A DNA stretch of 64,000 nt from assembly GCA_947497145.1 (NCBI GenBank), contig CANMFQ010000009.1, positions 124,001 through 188,000 of the forward strand, read 5' to 3'. Both the position numbers and the translations under genes were made by a program. Below, one piece after another: positions 52,055-60,955 of the stretch. Below the pieces are notes generated by a model. It was not told the origin of the DNA. It saw only the letters and a list, made by a program, of their open reading frames with translations, and made no database searches. Positions within the stretch are counted from its first letter, which is position 1. Every line of letters starts with the position of its first letter. This DNA is from an uncultured Flavobacteriaceae bacterium (GTDB lineage: Bacteria; Bacteroidota; Bacteroidia; Flavobacteriales; Flavobacteriaceae).

Positions 52055-52387
52055 CTATTTCAATTCTAATTTCTCAGCAAAATAAGCACAAAAATCTTTC
52101 ATGGTAGCTGTCATTTTCTCATCTTGGGTAGCTTTCATAAAGGTATCAGAAAGTGATACCAAAGTCTGGTGAAAGAAAATTTTCATTTCATCAACAGGCA
52201 TATCCTTGGTCCAAAGATCAATTTTTAATGATTCTTTGTTTTTACTATCCCAAACAGATAAAAGCATGGCTTTTGCCTCTTCGTTATCAATACCACCATC
52301 TTGCGCCGACCAATTTAAGGTTTCGGGCACTCTATTTTCGTCAAGACCAACGCTCAAAGTGATTTGAGAAGTGTGTAATTTTGTCAT
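52055..52387 (-). CDS. gldC: Gliding motility protein GldC
   Basis: 110 residues, cytoplasmic. ITLSVGLDENRVPETLNWSAQDGG and EAKAMLLSVWD match GldC, needed for full gliding in Flavobacterium. It follows gldB by 1 bp, the standard gldB-gldC order. No known enzymatic motif. Confidence 0.93.
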   Translation of the reverse strand: MTKLHTSQITLSVGLDENRVPETLNWSAQDGGIDNEEAKAMLLSVWDSKNKESLKIDLWTKDMPVDEMKIFFHQTLVSLSDTFMKATQDEKMTATMKDFCAYFAEKLELK

Positions 52388-52388
52388 A

Positions 52389-53372
52389 TTATTTTCGAGG
52401 TTTATAGTTCGATTTTTTAAAGATTTCCTCAGCAGGCAAACGTAACAATTGCTCTAGGCTTACTTCATTTTTATTCATAAAAGCACGTACAATTTGCCAT
52501 CCCATATATTGGCCCAAACGACCTGGAGATTCATTATCGAGTTCCAAACCAAATTTTGAAAAAGGTGCCAACTCAATAAAACGTAAACGTAAATTTTTAT
52601 CAGTACTATACAAATATTCATGCTCAATGAAATTACGCCAAATAGGCTCTTCATTTGCCATAGCCCAATCTAATTCATCTTGCGAGTAGCCAATTTTTAT
52701 TGCATCATCTGCTAAAGGCATTAATTTATCTTTTAAATATAATAGCTTACCATGGTAAACCATATCACCAAGAAAAGTTCGATCAGCAAGCTTTGGCACC
52801 ACTTTTTTAGCAAAATTATCTGCCACATCACTTACCAAAAATTTCTTATCGAGTCCTGCTGCTATGTAATTTTGAATATCTTGATAAAACCGATGTTCTG
52901 GCCCCAGATAATTATCTAAGCCAATTAACAACAAACTATCTGCAAAAATAACACGATAGTTGTACTCAACCTCGTTCGTCAGGGTTATCACCTCCGGCGC
53001 CCTAAATTGTGGGAAGTAATATTTAATATGTTGAAAGAGCATTTTTAAATCTTGCTTTTCTTCATCAAAATTCGGAAAAGCTTTACCCACTTCTTCAAAC
53101 AATTCAATTTGAATAGTGTCTTTTAATTTCGCCTCCCAAACACTATCATGGTATTGCTTGGGAAACAAAAATGGGTAGGTTTGTTTTAAACCTGCAAGAT
53201 CAGCAACTGTTGCTTCAGCAAATTCCCGATCAAACCTCGAGACTTGTAGATGAACATCAATTTTTGAAATTTCCTTTTCTAACTTATCAACATCATTACA
53301 TCCCAAAAAAATAGACCCTATTGCGAATACCATAAAAATTGGACTGCCAATGCGAAGTAATCTCCTATTCAT
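52389..53372 (-). CDS. gldB: Gliding motility lipoprotein GldB
   Basis: About 327 residues with lipobox IFLGC (signal peptide after MNRRLLRIGSPIFMVFAIG). An essential gliding lipoprotein of Bacteroidota, inner or outer membrane attached; the peptide-level signatures are VSRFDREFA, LGPEHRFYQDIQNYIA and the C-terminal SPGRLGQYMGWQIVRAFM. The ATG at 53372 is chosen; a longer in-frame start at 53465 would run through the predicted promoter and the nadE start. Upstream of gldC. Confidence 0.92.
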   Translation of the reverse strand: MNRRLLRIGSPIFMVFAIGSIFLGCNDVDKLEKEISKIDVHLQVSRFDREFAEATVADLAGLKQTYPFLFPKQYHDSVWEAKLKDTIQIELFEEVGKAFPNFDEEKQDLKMLFQHIKYYFPQFRAPEVITLTNEVEYNYRVIFADSLLLIGLDNYLGPEHRFYQDIQNYIAAGLDKKFLVSDVADNFAKKVVPKLADRTFLGDMVYHGKLLYLKDKLMPLADDAIKIGYSQDELDWAMANEEPIWRNFIEHEYLYSTDKNLRLRFIELAPFSKFGLELDNESPGRLGQYMGWQIVRAFMNKNEVSLEQLLRLPAEEIFKKSNYKPRK

Positions 53373-53407
53373 TTTATTATTAGCCAAGTTCGTTTTATTT
53401 TTAGACG

Positions 53408-53415
53408 CAAAGTTA
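53408..53415 (-). promoter_or_regulatory. Predicted -7 element (TAACTTTG) of gldB-gldC
   Basis: Minus-strand TAnnTTTG, 36 bp before the gldB start, in the short divergent gap to nadE. Confidence 0.5.
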
Positions 53416-53438
53416 ATTGTTTCAATAATTCTATTATC

Positions 53439-54230
53439 ATGCAAACAGAAAAAGTAATCGATCATATTGTTAAATGGCTCAAAGATTATGCAACTTCGGC
53501 AAATATTAAAGGCTTTACCATAGGAATTTCAGGTGGTATTGATTCTGCCGTAACCTCTACCTTATGTGCAAAAACAGGCTTAGATTTACTCTGCCTAGAA
53601 ATGCCCATTCACCAGGCAGAAAATCAGGTATCACGAGCTTCAAAACATATTGATTGGCTAAGCAGCAACTATGATAAAGTATCGCGCCAATCGGTAAATT
53701 TAACCCCTGTTTTTGATGCATTAGTTGCCGCTCTTCCTACAGTAGACAATGAAGAAGACCGTTTTATGTCACTAGCCAACACCCGAGCACGCCTTCGTAT
53801 GACTACATTATACTATTTTGCAGCCCTCAATGGTTACTTGGTAGCTGGTACAGGAAACAAGGTAGAAGATTTTGGCGTAGGATTTTACACGAAATATGGC
53901 GATGGTGGTGTTGATTTAAGTCCGATTGCTGATTTATTAAAAACGCAAGTTTATGCAATTGCTGACTTCTTAAAAATTAATGATGATATAAGACAAGCAG
54001 CACCAACCGATGGGCTTTGGGGAGATAACCGAACTGATGAAGACCAGATTGGCGCATCTTATCCGGAGTTGGAATGGGCTATGAAAATGAAAGACGAAGG
54101 CAAAAATGTTGATGATTTTACAGGAAGAGAAAAAGAAGTCTTCGCTATTTTTAACAAACTAAATACAGCCAACCAGCATAAGATGGTTCCTATACCTATT
54201 TGTAAGATTCCGAATGCACTTTTCATGTAA
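53439..54230 (+). CDS. nadE: NH3-dependent NAD+ synthetase
   Basis: 263 residues; final step of NAD synthesis from deamido-NAD with ammonia. ATP pyrophosphatase loop IGISGGIDSAVTSTLCAK, AGTGNKVEDFGVGFYTKYGDGGVDLSPIADLLKTQV and CKIPNALF are present. No glutamine amidotransferase domain, so it uses free ammonia. Next to gldB/gldC, as in other flavobacteria. Followed by an orphan response regulator. Confidence 0.95.
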   Translation: MQTEKVIDHIVKWLKDYATSANIKGFTIGISGGIDSAVTSTLCAKTGLDLLCLEMPIHQAENQVSRASKHIDWLSSNYDKVSRQSVNLTPVFDALVAALPTVDNEEDRFMSLANTRARLRMTTLYYFAALNGYLVAGTGNKVEDFGVGFYTKYGDGGVDLSPIADLLKTQVYAIADFLKINDDIRQAAPTDGLWGDNRTDEDQIGASYPELEWAMKMKDEGKNVDDFTGREKEVFAIFNKLNTANQHKMVPIPICKIPNALFM

Positions 54231-54397
54231 TTTACCGCAAATTCCTGTAGTGTAGTCGAATAAAATCAAAAAAAATGGTGTTTTTGTGAAAAAAAGTTGA
54301 TTTTTGTTAACGTATTAGACAATTAAACCTTACATTGCATGTGAGTATTAGTGACATAATTCTTATAACTGATGTTAATTGTCCCAAAAACAATAAA

Positions 54398-55027
54398 ATG
54401 ATTAAAGTTCTTATAGCAGATAACCATCCTATCATCAGAATGGGGGTTAAACACGTATTAGATTCTGTCTCTGGATTTCAAGTAGTGGAATCTGTATCTA
54501 CGACAGACGAATTATTCGAAAAGTTAGAAACTGTAACTCCAGATGTTATTATGTTGGAAATGGATATTCCCGACATTAACGGAATTGCTACGCTACGCAA
54601 AATCAAAAAAGAATACCCAGACATCAAAGTTTTGATGTACAGTGGTCAATCTGAAGATGTGTACGCATTAAGCACCATTAGAGCAGGAGCTTTTGGCTAC
54701 CTATCTAAAACTTCTGATGTAAGCTACATTATTTCGGCTGTAAAAAAGGTAAGCGAAGGAAACATGTTCATTACCAATGAACTAGCACAGCGCTTAGCTT
54801 TTGATGAAGGCACGAAAAAACCAAGAAGGTTCTTTAGAAAACTATCCACTCGTGAAGTAGAAGTCTTAAAACTTCTTGCAAGTGGCAAACGTAACAAAGA
54901 TGTTGCTCAAGGCCTTAACCTAAATGAAAAAACTGTAAGCACCTATAAAGCGCGTTTAATGAAAAAATTAAATGTAGACAATATGGTTGATTTACTACAG
55001 CAAGCTAAAGCTTTAGAATTATACTAA
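54398..55027 (+). CDS. LuxR/NarL-type response regulator with Glu in place of the phosphoacceptor Asp
   Basis: About 209 residues. Receiver domain ~1-120: IADNHPIIRMG (second acidic residue replaced by Asn), DVIMLEMDIPDING, where Glu54 stands at the normally phosphorylated Asp, and LSKTSD with the conserved Lys. A LuxR-type HTH follows (LSTREVEVLKLLASGKRNKDVAQGLNLNEKTVSTYKARLMKKL). Asp-to-Glu at this site often mimics phosphorylation, so DNA binding may be constitutive or controlled by another route. No histidine kinase lies nearby. ATG 54398 (MIKVLIADNHP) is the true start; an in-frame GTG/ATG at 54335 is too far upstream. Confidence 0.92.
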   Translation: MIKVLIADNHPIIRMGVKHVLDSVSGFQVVESVSTTDELFEKLETVTPDVIMLEMDIPDINGIATLRKIKKEYPDIKVLMYSGQSEDVYALSTIRAGAFGYLSKTSDVSYIISAVKKVSEGNMFITNELAQRLAFDEGTKKPRRFFRKLSTREVEVLKLLASGKRNKDVAQGLNLNEKTVSTYKARLMKKLNVDNMVDLLQQAKALELY

Positions 55028-55051
55028 ACATAAGCTTCTTATAACAAACCG

Positions 55052-55080
55052 AAAAAAAGTCCTTTTTAAGGGCTTTTTTT
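55052..55080 (+). terminator. Terminator after the response regulator
   Basis: Stem AAAAAAAGTCC (55052-55062) with GGGCTTTTTTT (55070-55080), one T-G wobble, T run within the right arm. Confidence 0.8.
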
Positions 55081-55590
55081 TATTCTTATACTTTAAGAGC
55101 GTTGCCGCTATTTTTATATTATGAGACCAGAGGTTAAGACTTGTTGGCATGCTTATTAAGATCGAAACACTTGTTTTTCTCAAAAAAAAGAGCCCTGAAA
55201 AGTTAGATTTACTCAGCAAGAAAGAAATGACCAGGGTAAAACCAAGCACAAGGCCTTTTAATTATAGAGGGATAGCCAAGAGTAAAAACATTAGGTAATT
55301 TATCAAAGTCCATAACTTTTTGACTTGACCTCATCGTATCGGCAAAATAGCTTGATTAAGTCCGCTACGCTATCAATTTAAGAGCTAAACCTATACGGGT
55401 TCTTGAATTCAATTTTCTCAATCTCTCTTTTCTGTCTGCTACAGGATATACATAATGAAGTAAAAACAAAAACTATAAGTCTTTCATAGTTAGTGCTAAA
55501 ATTGACCAAACAGCACTTATTCAAAAGCATTATGTAGTGTTTCTACTTTAACTCAATAAATAGTGCCTTCTTTTATTCAAATGGATATTA
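55081..55590 (+). other. Gene-free gap, possible decayed coding DNA
   Basis: Contains a 49-codon Lys-rich ORF (55149-55298) without recognised similarity, and one inverted copy of the dispersed-repeat core (55358-55371, AAGTCCGCTACGCT). No RNA gene seen. Confidence 0.4.
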
Positions 55591-56133
55591 TTACTCTGTA
55601 CTAATTTTCTCAATATCTTTTTTTAATTCGATTTCCGTGTTCATAATCTCTAACATTGACATTTTTAAAAATTCCTTTTTATCTTCTCCAGTTTCTTTAT
55701 AATTGGTGTAAATTAAATCTAATAATTTTTCCGTTTTTAGTCGCAAAAGCTCTGCTTGTTCTTCAATATCTGCCAAAATAGATACTTTATCATAATCCAT
55801 GAGTTCAATTTTTGAACTTGAAATGGCTTTCCATGAGTTGATTTTTATGGTGGGTACGAAAATCCCCTGCGCTTTTTCTACAACCCCATACAATGAAATT
55901 TGATCATCTTTTAAATAGAAATCAAGCGAATCTATTAACATCCTTTGTTTAACCAACTTGTCTGCGATATCATCATTAGTTTCAACTAACTCTTTATTAA
56001 TTGATGTTGATATTCGATTAATGTAATGTTGGTCCTTTCGATCTTCATTCCAATTATTAATGTATAATGCAATTAAAATACCAACTACAATTGGCACTAT
56101 TTCTTTAAAAAATGCTTTGATTATCTTTTTCAT
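55591..56133 (-). CDS. DUF6090-like membrane protein
   Basis: 180 residues. N-terminal transmembrane segment followed by the phrase IVVGILIALYINNWNEDRKD, characteristic of DUF6090-type Bacteroidota proteins (one membrane helix plus a cytoplasmic or periplasmic helical domain). The remainder is helical and charged. The function is unknown; copies of such proteins are common in marine flavobacteria. Confidence 0.75.
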   Translation of the reverse strand: MKKIIKAFFKEIVPIVVGILIALYINNWNEDRKDQHYINRISTSINKELVETNDDIADKLVKQRMLIDSLDFYLKDDQISLYGVVEKAQGIFVPTIKINSWKAISSSKIELMDYDKVSILADIEEQAELLRLKTEKLLDLIYTNYKETGEDKKEFLKMSMLEIMNTEIELKKDIEKISTE

Positions 56134-56246
56134 TTATTGGTAGTATAAGGTGTTTTTCTGCGTGCTGTTGTGCCTACACTCTTCACACAATATTGTCATA
56201 GAAACGTAATCAACTCCAATATTGCCTATTAACTTTAAGCGTTATA

Positions 56247-58226
56247 TCAAGATAATACTCTATTCAGCTTTTTGTTTAATAAATTATTTAGCTGTAAATA
56301 ATTCATTATCTCCTCTAAGGTCTCTCTATTATCTTCATTACTATCTACTGTATTTTCTTGAAGACTTAGCATTCTTTTTTTTATCAAATAACATCGAAGG
56401 GTTAAAATAGTTTCACTTACTAATTGCCCAATTACGGTTCTTTTTCCCTTTGGATAAATATCTTTTCGCGACCAATCATGCAACACGTACTTCTCCTCTT
56501 CCATTAAAATTGAAGAAATTTCGGTAACCATATCTTGGTCTAAATTAGATAGAAACATACTCACATTAAAATCTTCTTTCTCGTTTAGCTCAGCGATCAA
56601 TTTATGATAAATTTTTCTAAACTGTTCATTTGTTAATTCTATTTCATCTTCTTGAAGGTCTAAATATATTTTTTCGTATACCCGTATTTCTAATGCCTCA
56701 GGTTCAAGAATTAACTCTCCAGCTTCATTTTCTTTCAGCACCAAATCTTCAAATTCCTGTTTTTCTTTTCCGTACAACAAGAGCATTTCTATAATTTTAC
56801 GCTCCAATTCATATTGTACATCTACCTTTTCTGTTACTACTTCATTCTTTACTACGTCAAATGCTTTTTGCGCTGGTTTGTCAGATTTAGAAACTTCTTT
56901 CTCATTTTTTTTTCCAATCTGCGCTAGGGTGGTAAACAACACCCCTTCAGAAACTTTCATAATATGCGCACATTCTTGAATGTAAATTTCACGCTTAATA
57001 GCATCGGGAATTTTAGCAATACTATGTACAATATCGCGTACAGTATCAGCTCTTTTAATAGGGTCATTTGCCGCTTCTTCAGCCAAAAGATTGGCTTTAA
57101 ACTGTATAAAATCTTTTGAATTGGTATTTAAATAATCTAAAACAGTCTCTAAATCATTATGTTTTGAAAAACTATCAGGGTCTTCACCCTCAGGAAATGT
57201 ACATACTTTCACATTCATTCCCTGTTCTAGAATAAGGTCTATACCACGTATAGAAGCACGCAAACCCGCTGCATCACCATCAAACAGTACCGTAATATTT
57301 TTTGTTAATCGATTTATTAACCGAATCTGCTCAGCCGTCAAAGCCGTACCACTAGAAGCGACCACATTCTCTATGCCACGTTGATGAAACTGAATTACAT
57401 CAGTATAGCCCTCTACCAAATAGCAATTATCTTCTTTAGCTATTGCTTGCTTGGCATAATAAATACCATAAAGCACTTTACTTTTATGATAGATATCACT
57501 TTCAGGAGAATTCAAATATTTTGCGGCCTTTTTATCATTCTTTAAAATACGCCCTCCAAAGCCCAACACCCTACCACTCATAGAATGAATAGGAAACATA
57601 ACACGCGCCTTAAAGCGATCAAACTTTTTAGCATTATCAGGATTAGCATTATCTTCTTTTACGATAGTCAAGCCAGTTTTTTCAAGATAATTTAGCTTGT
57701 AGCCTTTTTCTAGTGCCGCTTTAGTAAAGCCATCCCACTGATCTAAACAATAGCCTAGATTAAACTTTTTTATGGTTTCGTCTGTAAAGCCACGTTCCTT
57801 AAAATAACTCAATCCTATGGCTTTACCTAGCTCACTTTTCCATAATACCTCTGAAAAGTATTTTTGCGCCCATTCAGAAACCACATACATGCTTTCACGT
57901 TCATTTGCCTCTTCCTTTTGGGCATCAGTTCGCTCAGTTTCTTCTACTTCAATATTATATTTTTTTGCTAAGTACTTAATAGCTTCTGGATAGGTAAAAT
58001 GCTCATGTTCCATTAAAAAAGCAACTACATTGCCACCTTTACCGCTACTAAAATCTTTCCATATTTGCTTTACCGGCGATACCATAAAGCTAGGCGAACG
58101 CTCATCTGTAAACGGACTCAAACCTTTAAAATTAGAGCCTGATTTCTTTAGTTGAACAAAATCGCCTATTACCTCCTCTAAGCGAGCAGTTTCATATACT
58201 TTATCAATGGTAAGTTTTGATATCAA
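56247..58226 (-). CDS. dnaG: DNA primase, zinc-finger ligands lost
   Basis: 659 residues; synthesises RNA primers for replication. The N-terminal region is the CHC2 zinc-finger fold, but the four zinc ligands are replaced: LSPFTDE (Cys to Ser37, His to Thr40) and IWKDFSSGKGGN (Cys to Asp58 and Ser61). The TOPRIM core is intact (YLVEGYTDVIQFHQ with Glu, ASSGTALT, LFDGDAAGLRA with DxD, FPEGEDPDSF). The C-terminal domain (~430-659) binds DnaB helicase. The gene is complete, so the loss is an evolved trait, as in AccD of this window. Confidence 0.96.
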   Translation of the reverse strand: MISKLTIDKVYETARLEEVIGDFVQLKKSGSNFKGLSPFTDERSPSFMVSPVKQIWKDFSSGKGGNVVAFLMEHEHFTYPEAIKYLAKKYNIEVEETERTDAQKEEANERESMYVVSEWAQKYFSEVLWKSELGKAIGLSYFKERGFTDETIKKFNLGYCLDQWDGFTKAALEKGYKLNYLEKTGLTIVKEDNANPDNAKKFDRFKARVMFPIHSMSGRVLGFGGRILKNDKKAAKYLNSPESDIYHKSKVLYGIYYAKQAIAKEDNCYLVEGYTDVIQFHQRGIENVVASSGTALTAEQIRLINRLTKNITVLFDGDAAGLRASIRGIDLILEQGMNVKVCTFPEGEDPDSFSKHNDLETVLDYLNTNSKDFIQFKANLLAEEAANDPIKRADTVRDIVHSIAKIPDAIKREIYIQECAHIMKVSEGVLFTTLAQIGKKNEKEVSKSDKPAQKAFDVVKNEVVTEKVDVQYELERKIIEMLLLYGKEKQEFEDLVLKENEAGELILEPEALEIRVYEKIYLDLQEDEIELTNEQFRKIYHKLIAELNEKEDFNVSMFLSNLDQDMVTEISSILMEEEKYVLHDWSRKDIYPKGKRTVIGQLVSETILTLRCYLIKKRMLSLQENTVDSNEDNRETLEEIMNYLQLNNLLNKKLNRVLS

Positions 58227-58323
58227 TGGTGTTTCAAATTAAGCTTGTAAAGATAGTAATCTGCCACTATAAATATACTCAAAATGAATCTTTGTCCTAA
58301 TCCTTTTTACCCGTATATGATTA

Positions 58324-59391
58324 CTACAAATCAAATCGTAAGCCGAGGGAGATATTTCGTTGCTCAACAGCAGCGTTTTTAAAAATAGGATTTAAATCAT
58401 ACTTCATATATAAAAGAACACCATCAAAACCAGCATAAGCACTTAACCCATAGACAAAACTATTAGTATTGTACCCCCCTTTTAATTTATCCTTTACACG
58501 TTTGCCATCGCTGATGTATTTCAATTTTTGACGAGCCCCCAGGTTAACCCCTCCATAGCCTCCAAACCCAAAACGAAACTTATGCTTTAATGAATAACGC
58601 ATGGCATGTTCCGTTTTATGAAGTTTTGAAGGTCCAATCTCAAAATGCATAGGAAATACTAAATTATCCATTCTAAACTTAGATTTGTTTAGATCAAATT
58701 CAAACGTTTCAACGTTGACATCACCGTCCTCATTCATTACAAAATAGGTGTTATTCTTGGGCTTTAAACCATTAAACTGAAAAGAGAATCCATAATTAAA
58801 TCTCAAAAAATTAGTGTTTTTAAACACTCTTGTTCGCCATGCCCAACCCATTTCAAAAAAGCGACTACCACCAATTTGATAAGGTGTATCGTTTAATGAT
58901 TGCCCCTCAATTAATGCGTTATTAAAACCCAAGGCAAGCACTAAATCAGAATATGTACGGCGATCATATTTTAGCTTCTCCTTTTTCTTTTTCCAATCAT
59001 CGGTCGCAATATCAATCCATGGTCCCAATTTTAACCTGGATGCCGCCTCCGATTTTCGATATTCCGCTATAGCCTCATAACGCTTATTCGTTTGCAGCAG
59101 CGATATTTGGGCATCAATAATAGCAATTCTATTTTCAATATTTAAAGCATGCTTTTTTGCAGCTTCAAGCTTAAGGGCTTTCGCTTCATCTGCTGTAATC
59201 TCACCAGCTTTAAGTTGCTCATTTATAGCCATTACAGCCTTCTTCAACGCCTCTTTTTCACTTTGCTGAATATCCTTCTTACTTATTTCTAGTATATTAA
59301 TTTCACGTTTATAATCAAACTCTTGCGCAAAACTTTCTTGCATAAAAAAACAAACTAAAACAACTGTTAGGTAATACGTAATTTTTCTCAT
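58324..59391 (-). CDS. Outer-membrane beta-barrel protein with N-terminal coiled coil
   Basis: 355 residues. A Sec signal peptide (ITYYLTVVLVCFFMQESFAQ) is followed by a helical coiled-coil segment (ISKKDIQQSEKEALKKAVMAIN ... EITADEAKALKLEAAKKHAL, ~35-100), then a beta-barrel of about 8-10 strands ending in ISLGLRFDL with a terminal aromatic residue context. Third gene of an ECF sigma, anti-sigma-like, outer-membrane-protein unit; it may sense or transmit envelope state. A structured hairpin and a heptamer repeat lie between it and the anti-sigma gene. Confidence 0.8.
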   Translation of the reverse strand: MRKITYYLTVVLVCFFMQESFAQEFDYKREINILEISKKDIQQSEKEALKKAVMAINEQLKAGEITADEAKALKLEAAKKHALNIENRIAIIDAQISLLQTNKRYEAIAEYRKSEAASRLKLGPWIDIATDDWKKKKEKLKYDRRTYSDLVLALGFNNALIEGQSLNDTPYQIGGSRFFEMGWAWRTRVFKNTNFLRFNYGFSFQFNGLKPKNNTYFVMNEDGDVNVETFEFDLNKSKFRMDNLVFPMHFEIGPSKLHKTEHAMRYSLKHKFRFGFGGYGGVNLGARQKLKYISDGKRVKDKLKGGYNTNSFVYGLSAYAGFDGVLLYMKYDLNPIFKNAAVEQRNISLGLRFDL

Positions 59392-59409
59392 TTTGATTTA
59401 GATTTAAAC

Positions 59410-59450
59410 ATCTCTCCCCACCACTCTCATGGAGAGCGGTGTTTAGAGAT
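59410..59450. other. Long symmetric imperfect hairpin between anti-sigma and outer-membrane genes
   Basis: Three nested stems: ATCTCT/AGAGAT (59410-59415 with 59445-59450), CACC/GGTG (59419-59422 with 59438-59441), CTCTC/GAGAG (59424-59428 with 59432-59436), separated by symmetric internal loops. It lies 19 bp before the outer-membrane protein start and could act in attenuation or transcript processing. Confidence 0.6.
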
Positions 59451-59452
59451 AA

Positions 59453-59473
59453 TTGATGATTGATGATTGATGA
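59453..59473. repeat. Tandem heptamer (TTGATGA)3
   Basis: Three exact TTGATGA units next to the hairpin. Copy-number change by slippage is possible. Confidence 0.9.
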
Positions 59474-59479
59474 ATATTT

Positions 59480-60247
59480 TTAGTTATTTCTATCGGCTAC
59501 TGCCGTTCTAACTTTTAGGAAACCCTCTTTTAAACTTTCAAAAATTTGAGCTCTGAACGATTTATCCAATTCGTTTTCAACCTCATTTAATAAGGCCATA
59601 GCTCCCAAAGAATCTTTATTCGCAAAAAGTTTTTCTTTGAGAATTTCTTGCTGTGCTTGTCTTAGTAGCCTATCTACCTCGGCTTCGGTTATTTGGGTAT
59701 TATTCTTTTCGAGTGAATCAACAACCGCTACAATTTCTAGTATTTTAGTATTGATTACTTCTTCTTTAAGTGTATTGGCAACGAGCACCTCTTTCTGCTT
59801 TGTATTACGCTCAACTTCAAACGCTTCGCTTAGCGCTATTTCACTTTGCAGCTCAGGAACCTCATTTTTAGTCGGTTTTTTCATTTCTAACTCCCTAGCA
59901 GCTTCATTCTTAAGAACATCTACCGCCAACTCTATTGCCGCTTTAGGTTGAACAAGTTGCTTTCTTCCTTGAAGCGTATCTACATTAGCATCTACTTTTT
60001 CTACATCTACCACCTCAATAGCAGGGCTTTCACTCTTCTCATCAGCGTTAAAATACCACACTGAAGCAACTAACAAGCCCACAACACAAGCAGCTACAGC
60101 ATACCAAGAAAACGACTTTTCTTCAGATACAGGCACCTCATCTAATTGTTTTGACAATCGCTGCCAAGCATCTGCCGAAGGGTGTATTTCACGCTGCTTC
60201 AACTCCTCCTTTATATGTTTCTCAAATTTATTCAGTGCCATAACCAA
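59480..60247 (-). CDS. Anti-sigma-like single-pass membrane protein
   Basis: 255 residues: cytoplasmic N-terminal domain (FEKHIKEELKQREIHPSADAWQRLSKQL), the same pattern as the N-terminus of the protein at 11248-12663; a transmembrane helix (WYAVAACVVGLLVASVWYF, ~45-63); and a Glu/Lys/Val-rich periplasmic helical part (~70-255). Probably the anti-sigma factor for the ECF sigma that it overlaps by 20 bp. The start may be ATG 60247 or ATG 60241. Confidence 0.78.
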   Translation of the reverse strand: MVMALNKFEKHIKEELKQREIHPSADAWQRLSKQLDEVPVSEEKSFSWYAVAACVVGLLVASVWYFNADEKSESPAIEVVDVEKVDANVDTLQGRKQLVQPKAAIELAVDVLKNEAARELEMKKPTKNEVPELQSEIALSEAFEVERNTKQKEVLVANTLKEEVINTKILEIVAVVDSLEKNNTQITEAEVDRLLRQAQQEILKEKLFANKDSLGAMALLNEVENELDKSFRAQIFESLKEGFLKVRTAVADRNN

Positions 60248-60794
60248 TACTATTTTGCCTTTTTAATTTTTCTTGCAACATTTTACGCGCTTTGAACAAT
60301 TGTGATTTTGAAGTGCTCTCCGTGATATCTAGCAAAGCTGCAATTTCGGCATGCTTATACCCTTCAACAGCATACATTATAAATACTGTTTTGTACCCAT
60401 CAGGCAAACTATCAATCAACAGCTGTATCTGCTCTACATTAATATTAGCCAGTGAAAACGAAAAAGCCTCATCACTACCCTTTGCTACAATGTCATCATC
60501 ATAAACTACAAATTGCCTTTTACGTAAATATGATATACTCTCACGCACCATAATTTTACGAATCCACCCTTCAAAACTACCTTCATTTCGAAACGCTTTT
60601 AAATTTGTAAAGACCTTTAAAAACCCTTGCACCATAACATCTTCTGCAAAATGTACATCCTTTATATATTGCCTACAAACTCCCAGCATTTTTGGCGCAT
60701 ACTTTTCATAAAGATGTTTTTGCGCCTCTCTATTGCCAGCTGCTGATTTTTGAATCAGCTTTTTCTCGTTTGTATAAAATGGTATAATTTTCAA
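60228..60794 (-). CDS. ECF-type RNA polymerase sigma factor
   Basis: 188 residues. Region 2 (LYEKYAPKMLGVCRQYIKDVHFAEDV, GSFEGWIRKIMVRESISYL) and region 4 (SLPDGYKTVFIMYAVEGYKHAEIAALLDITESTSKSQLFKARKML) are complete. First gene of a sigma, anti-sigma, outer-membrane-protein unit; overlap of 20 bp with the anti-sigma gene. It starts with ATG, unlike the related ECF gene at 10698. No -7 element found upstream; it could be autoregulated through a non-housekeeping promoter. Confidence 0.92.
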   Translation of the reverse strand: MKIIPFYTNEKKLIQKSAAGNREAQKHLYEKYAPKMLGVCRQYIKDVHFAEDVMVQGFLKVFTNLKAFRNEGSFEGWIRKIMVRESISYLRKRQFVVYDDDIVAKGSDEAFSFSLANINVEQIQLLIDSLPDGYKTVFIMYAVEGYKHAEIAALLDITESTSKSQLFKARKMLQEKLKRQNSIGYGTE

Positions 60795-60955
60795 GGTGTT
60801 TTTATTATCTTCTATTGATATAGACGCTACAACTTTAAAAAAGGTTGCCTATGATTTATTTTTTTTCATTGCGTCACAAGCATGAAATAATTTTTCGATA
60901 TCGAAACTGGCAAAGAAAACTCTCAAAATAGGGACTTAAACCGAAAAGGTATCCA

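Noticed and set aside
55149-55298. 49-codon Lys-rich ORF after the response regulator
   Set aside because: No start context, no similarity that I recognise, and it lies in AT-rich gap sequence; listed only as part of the gap.
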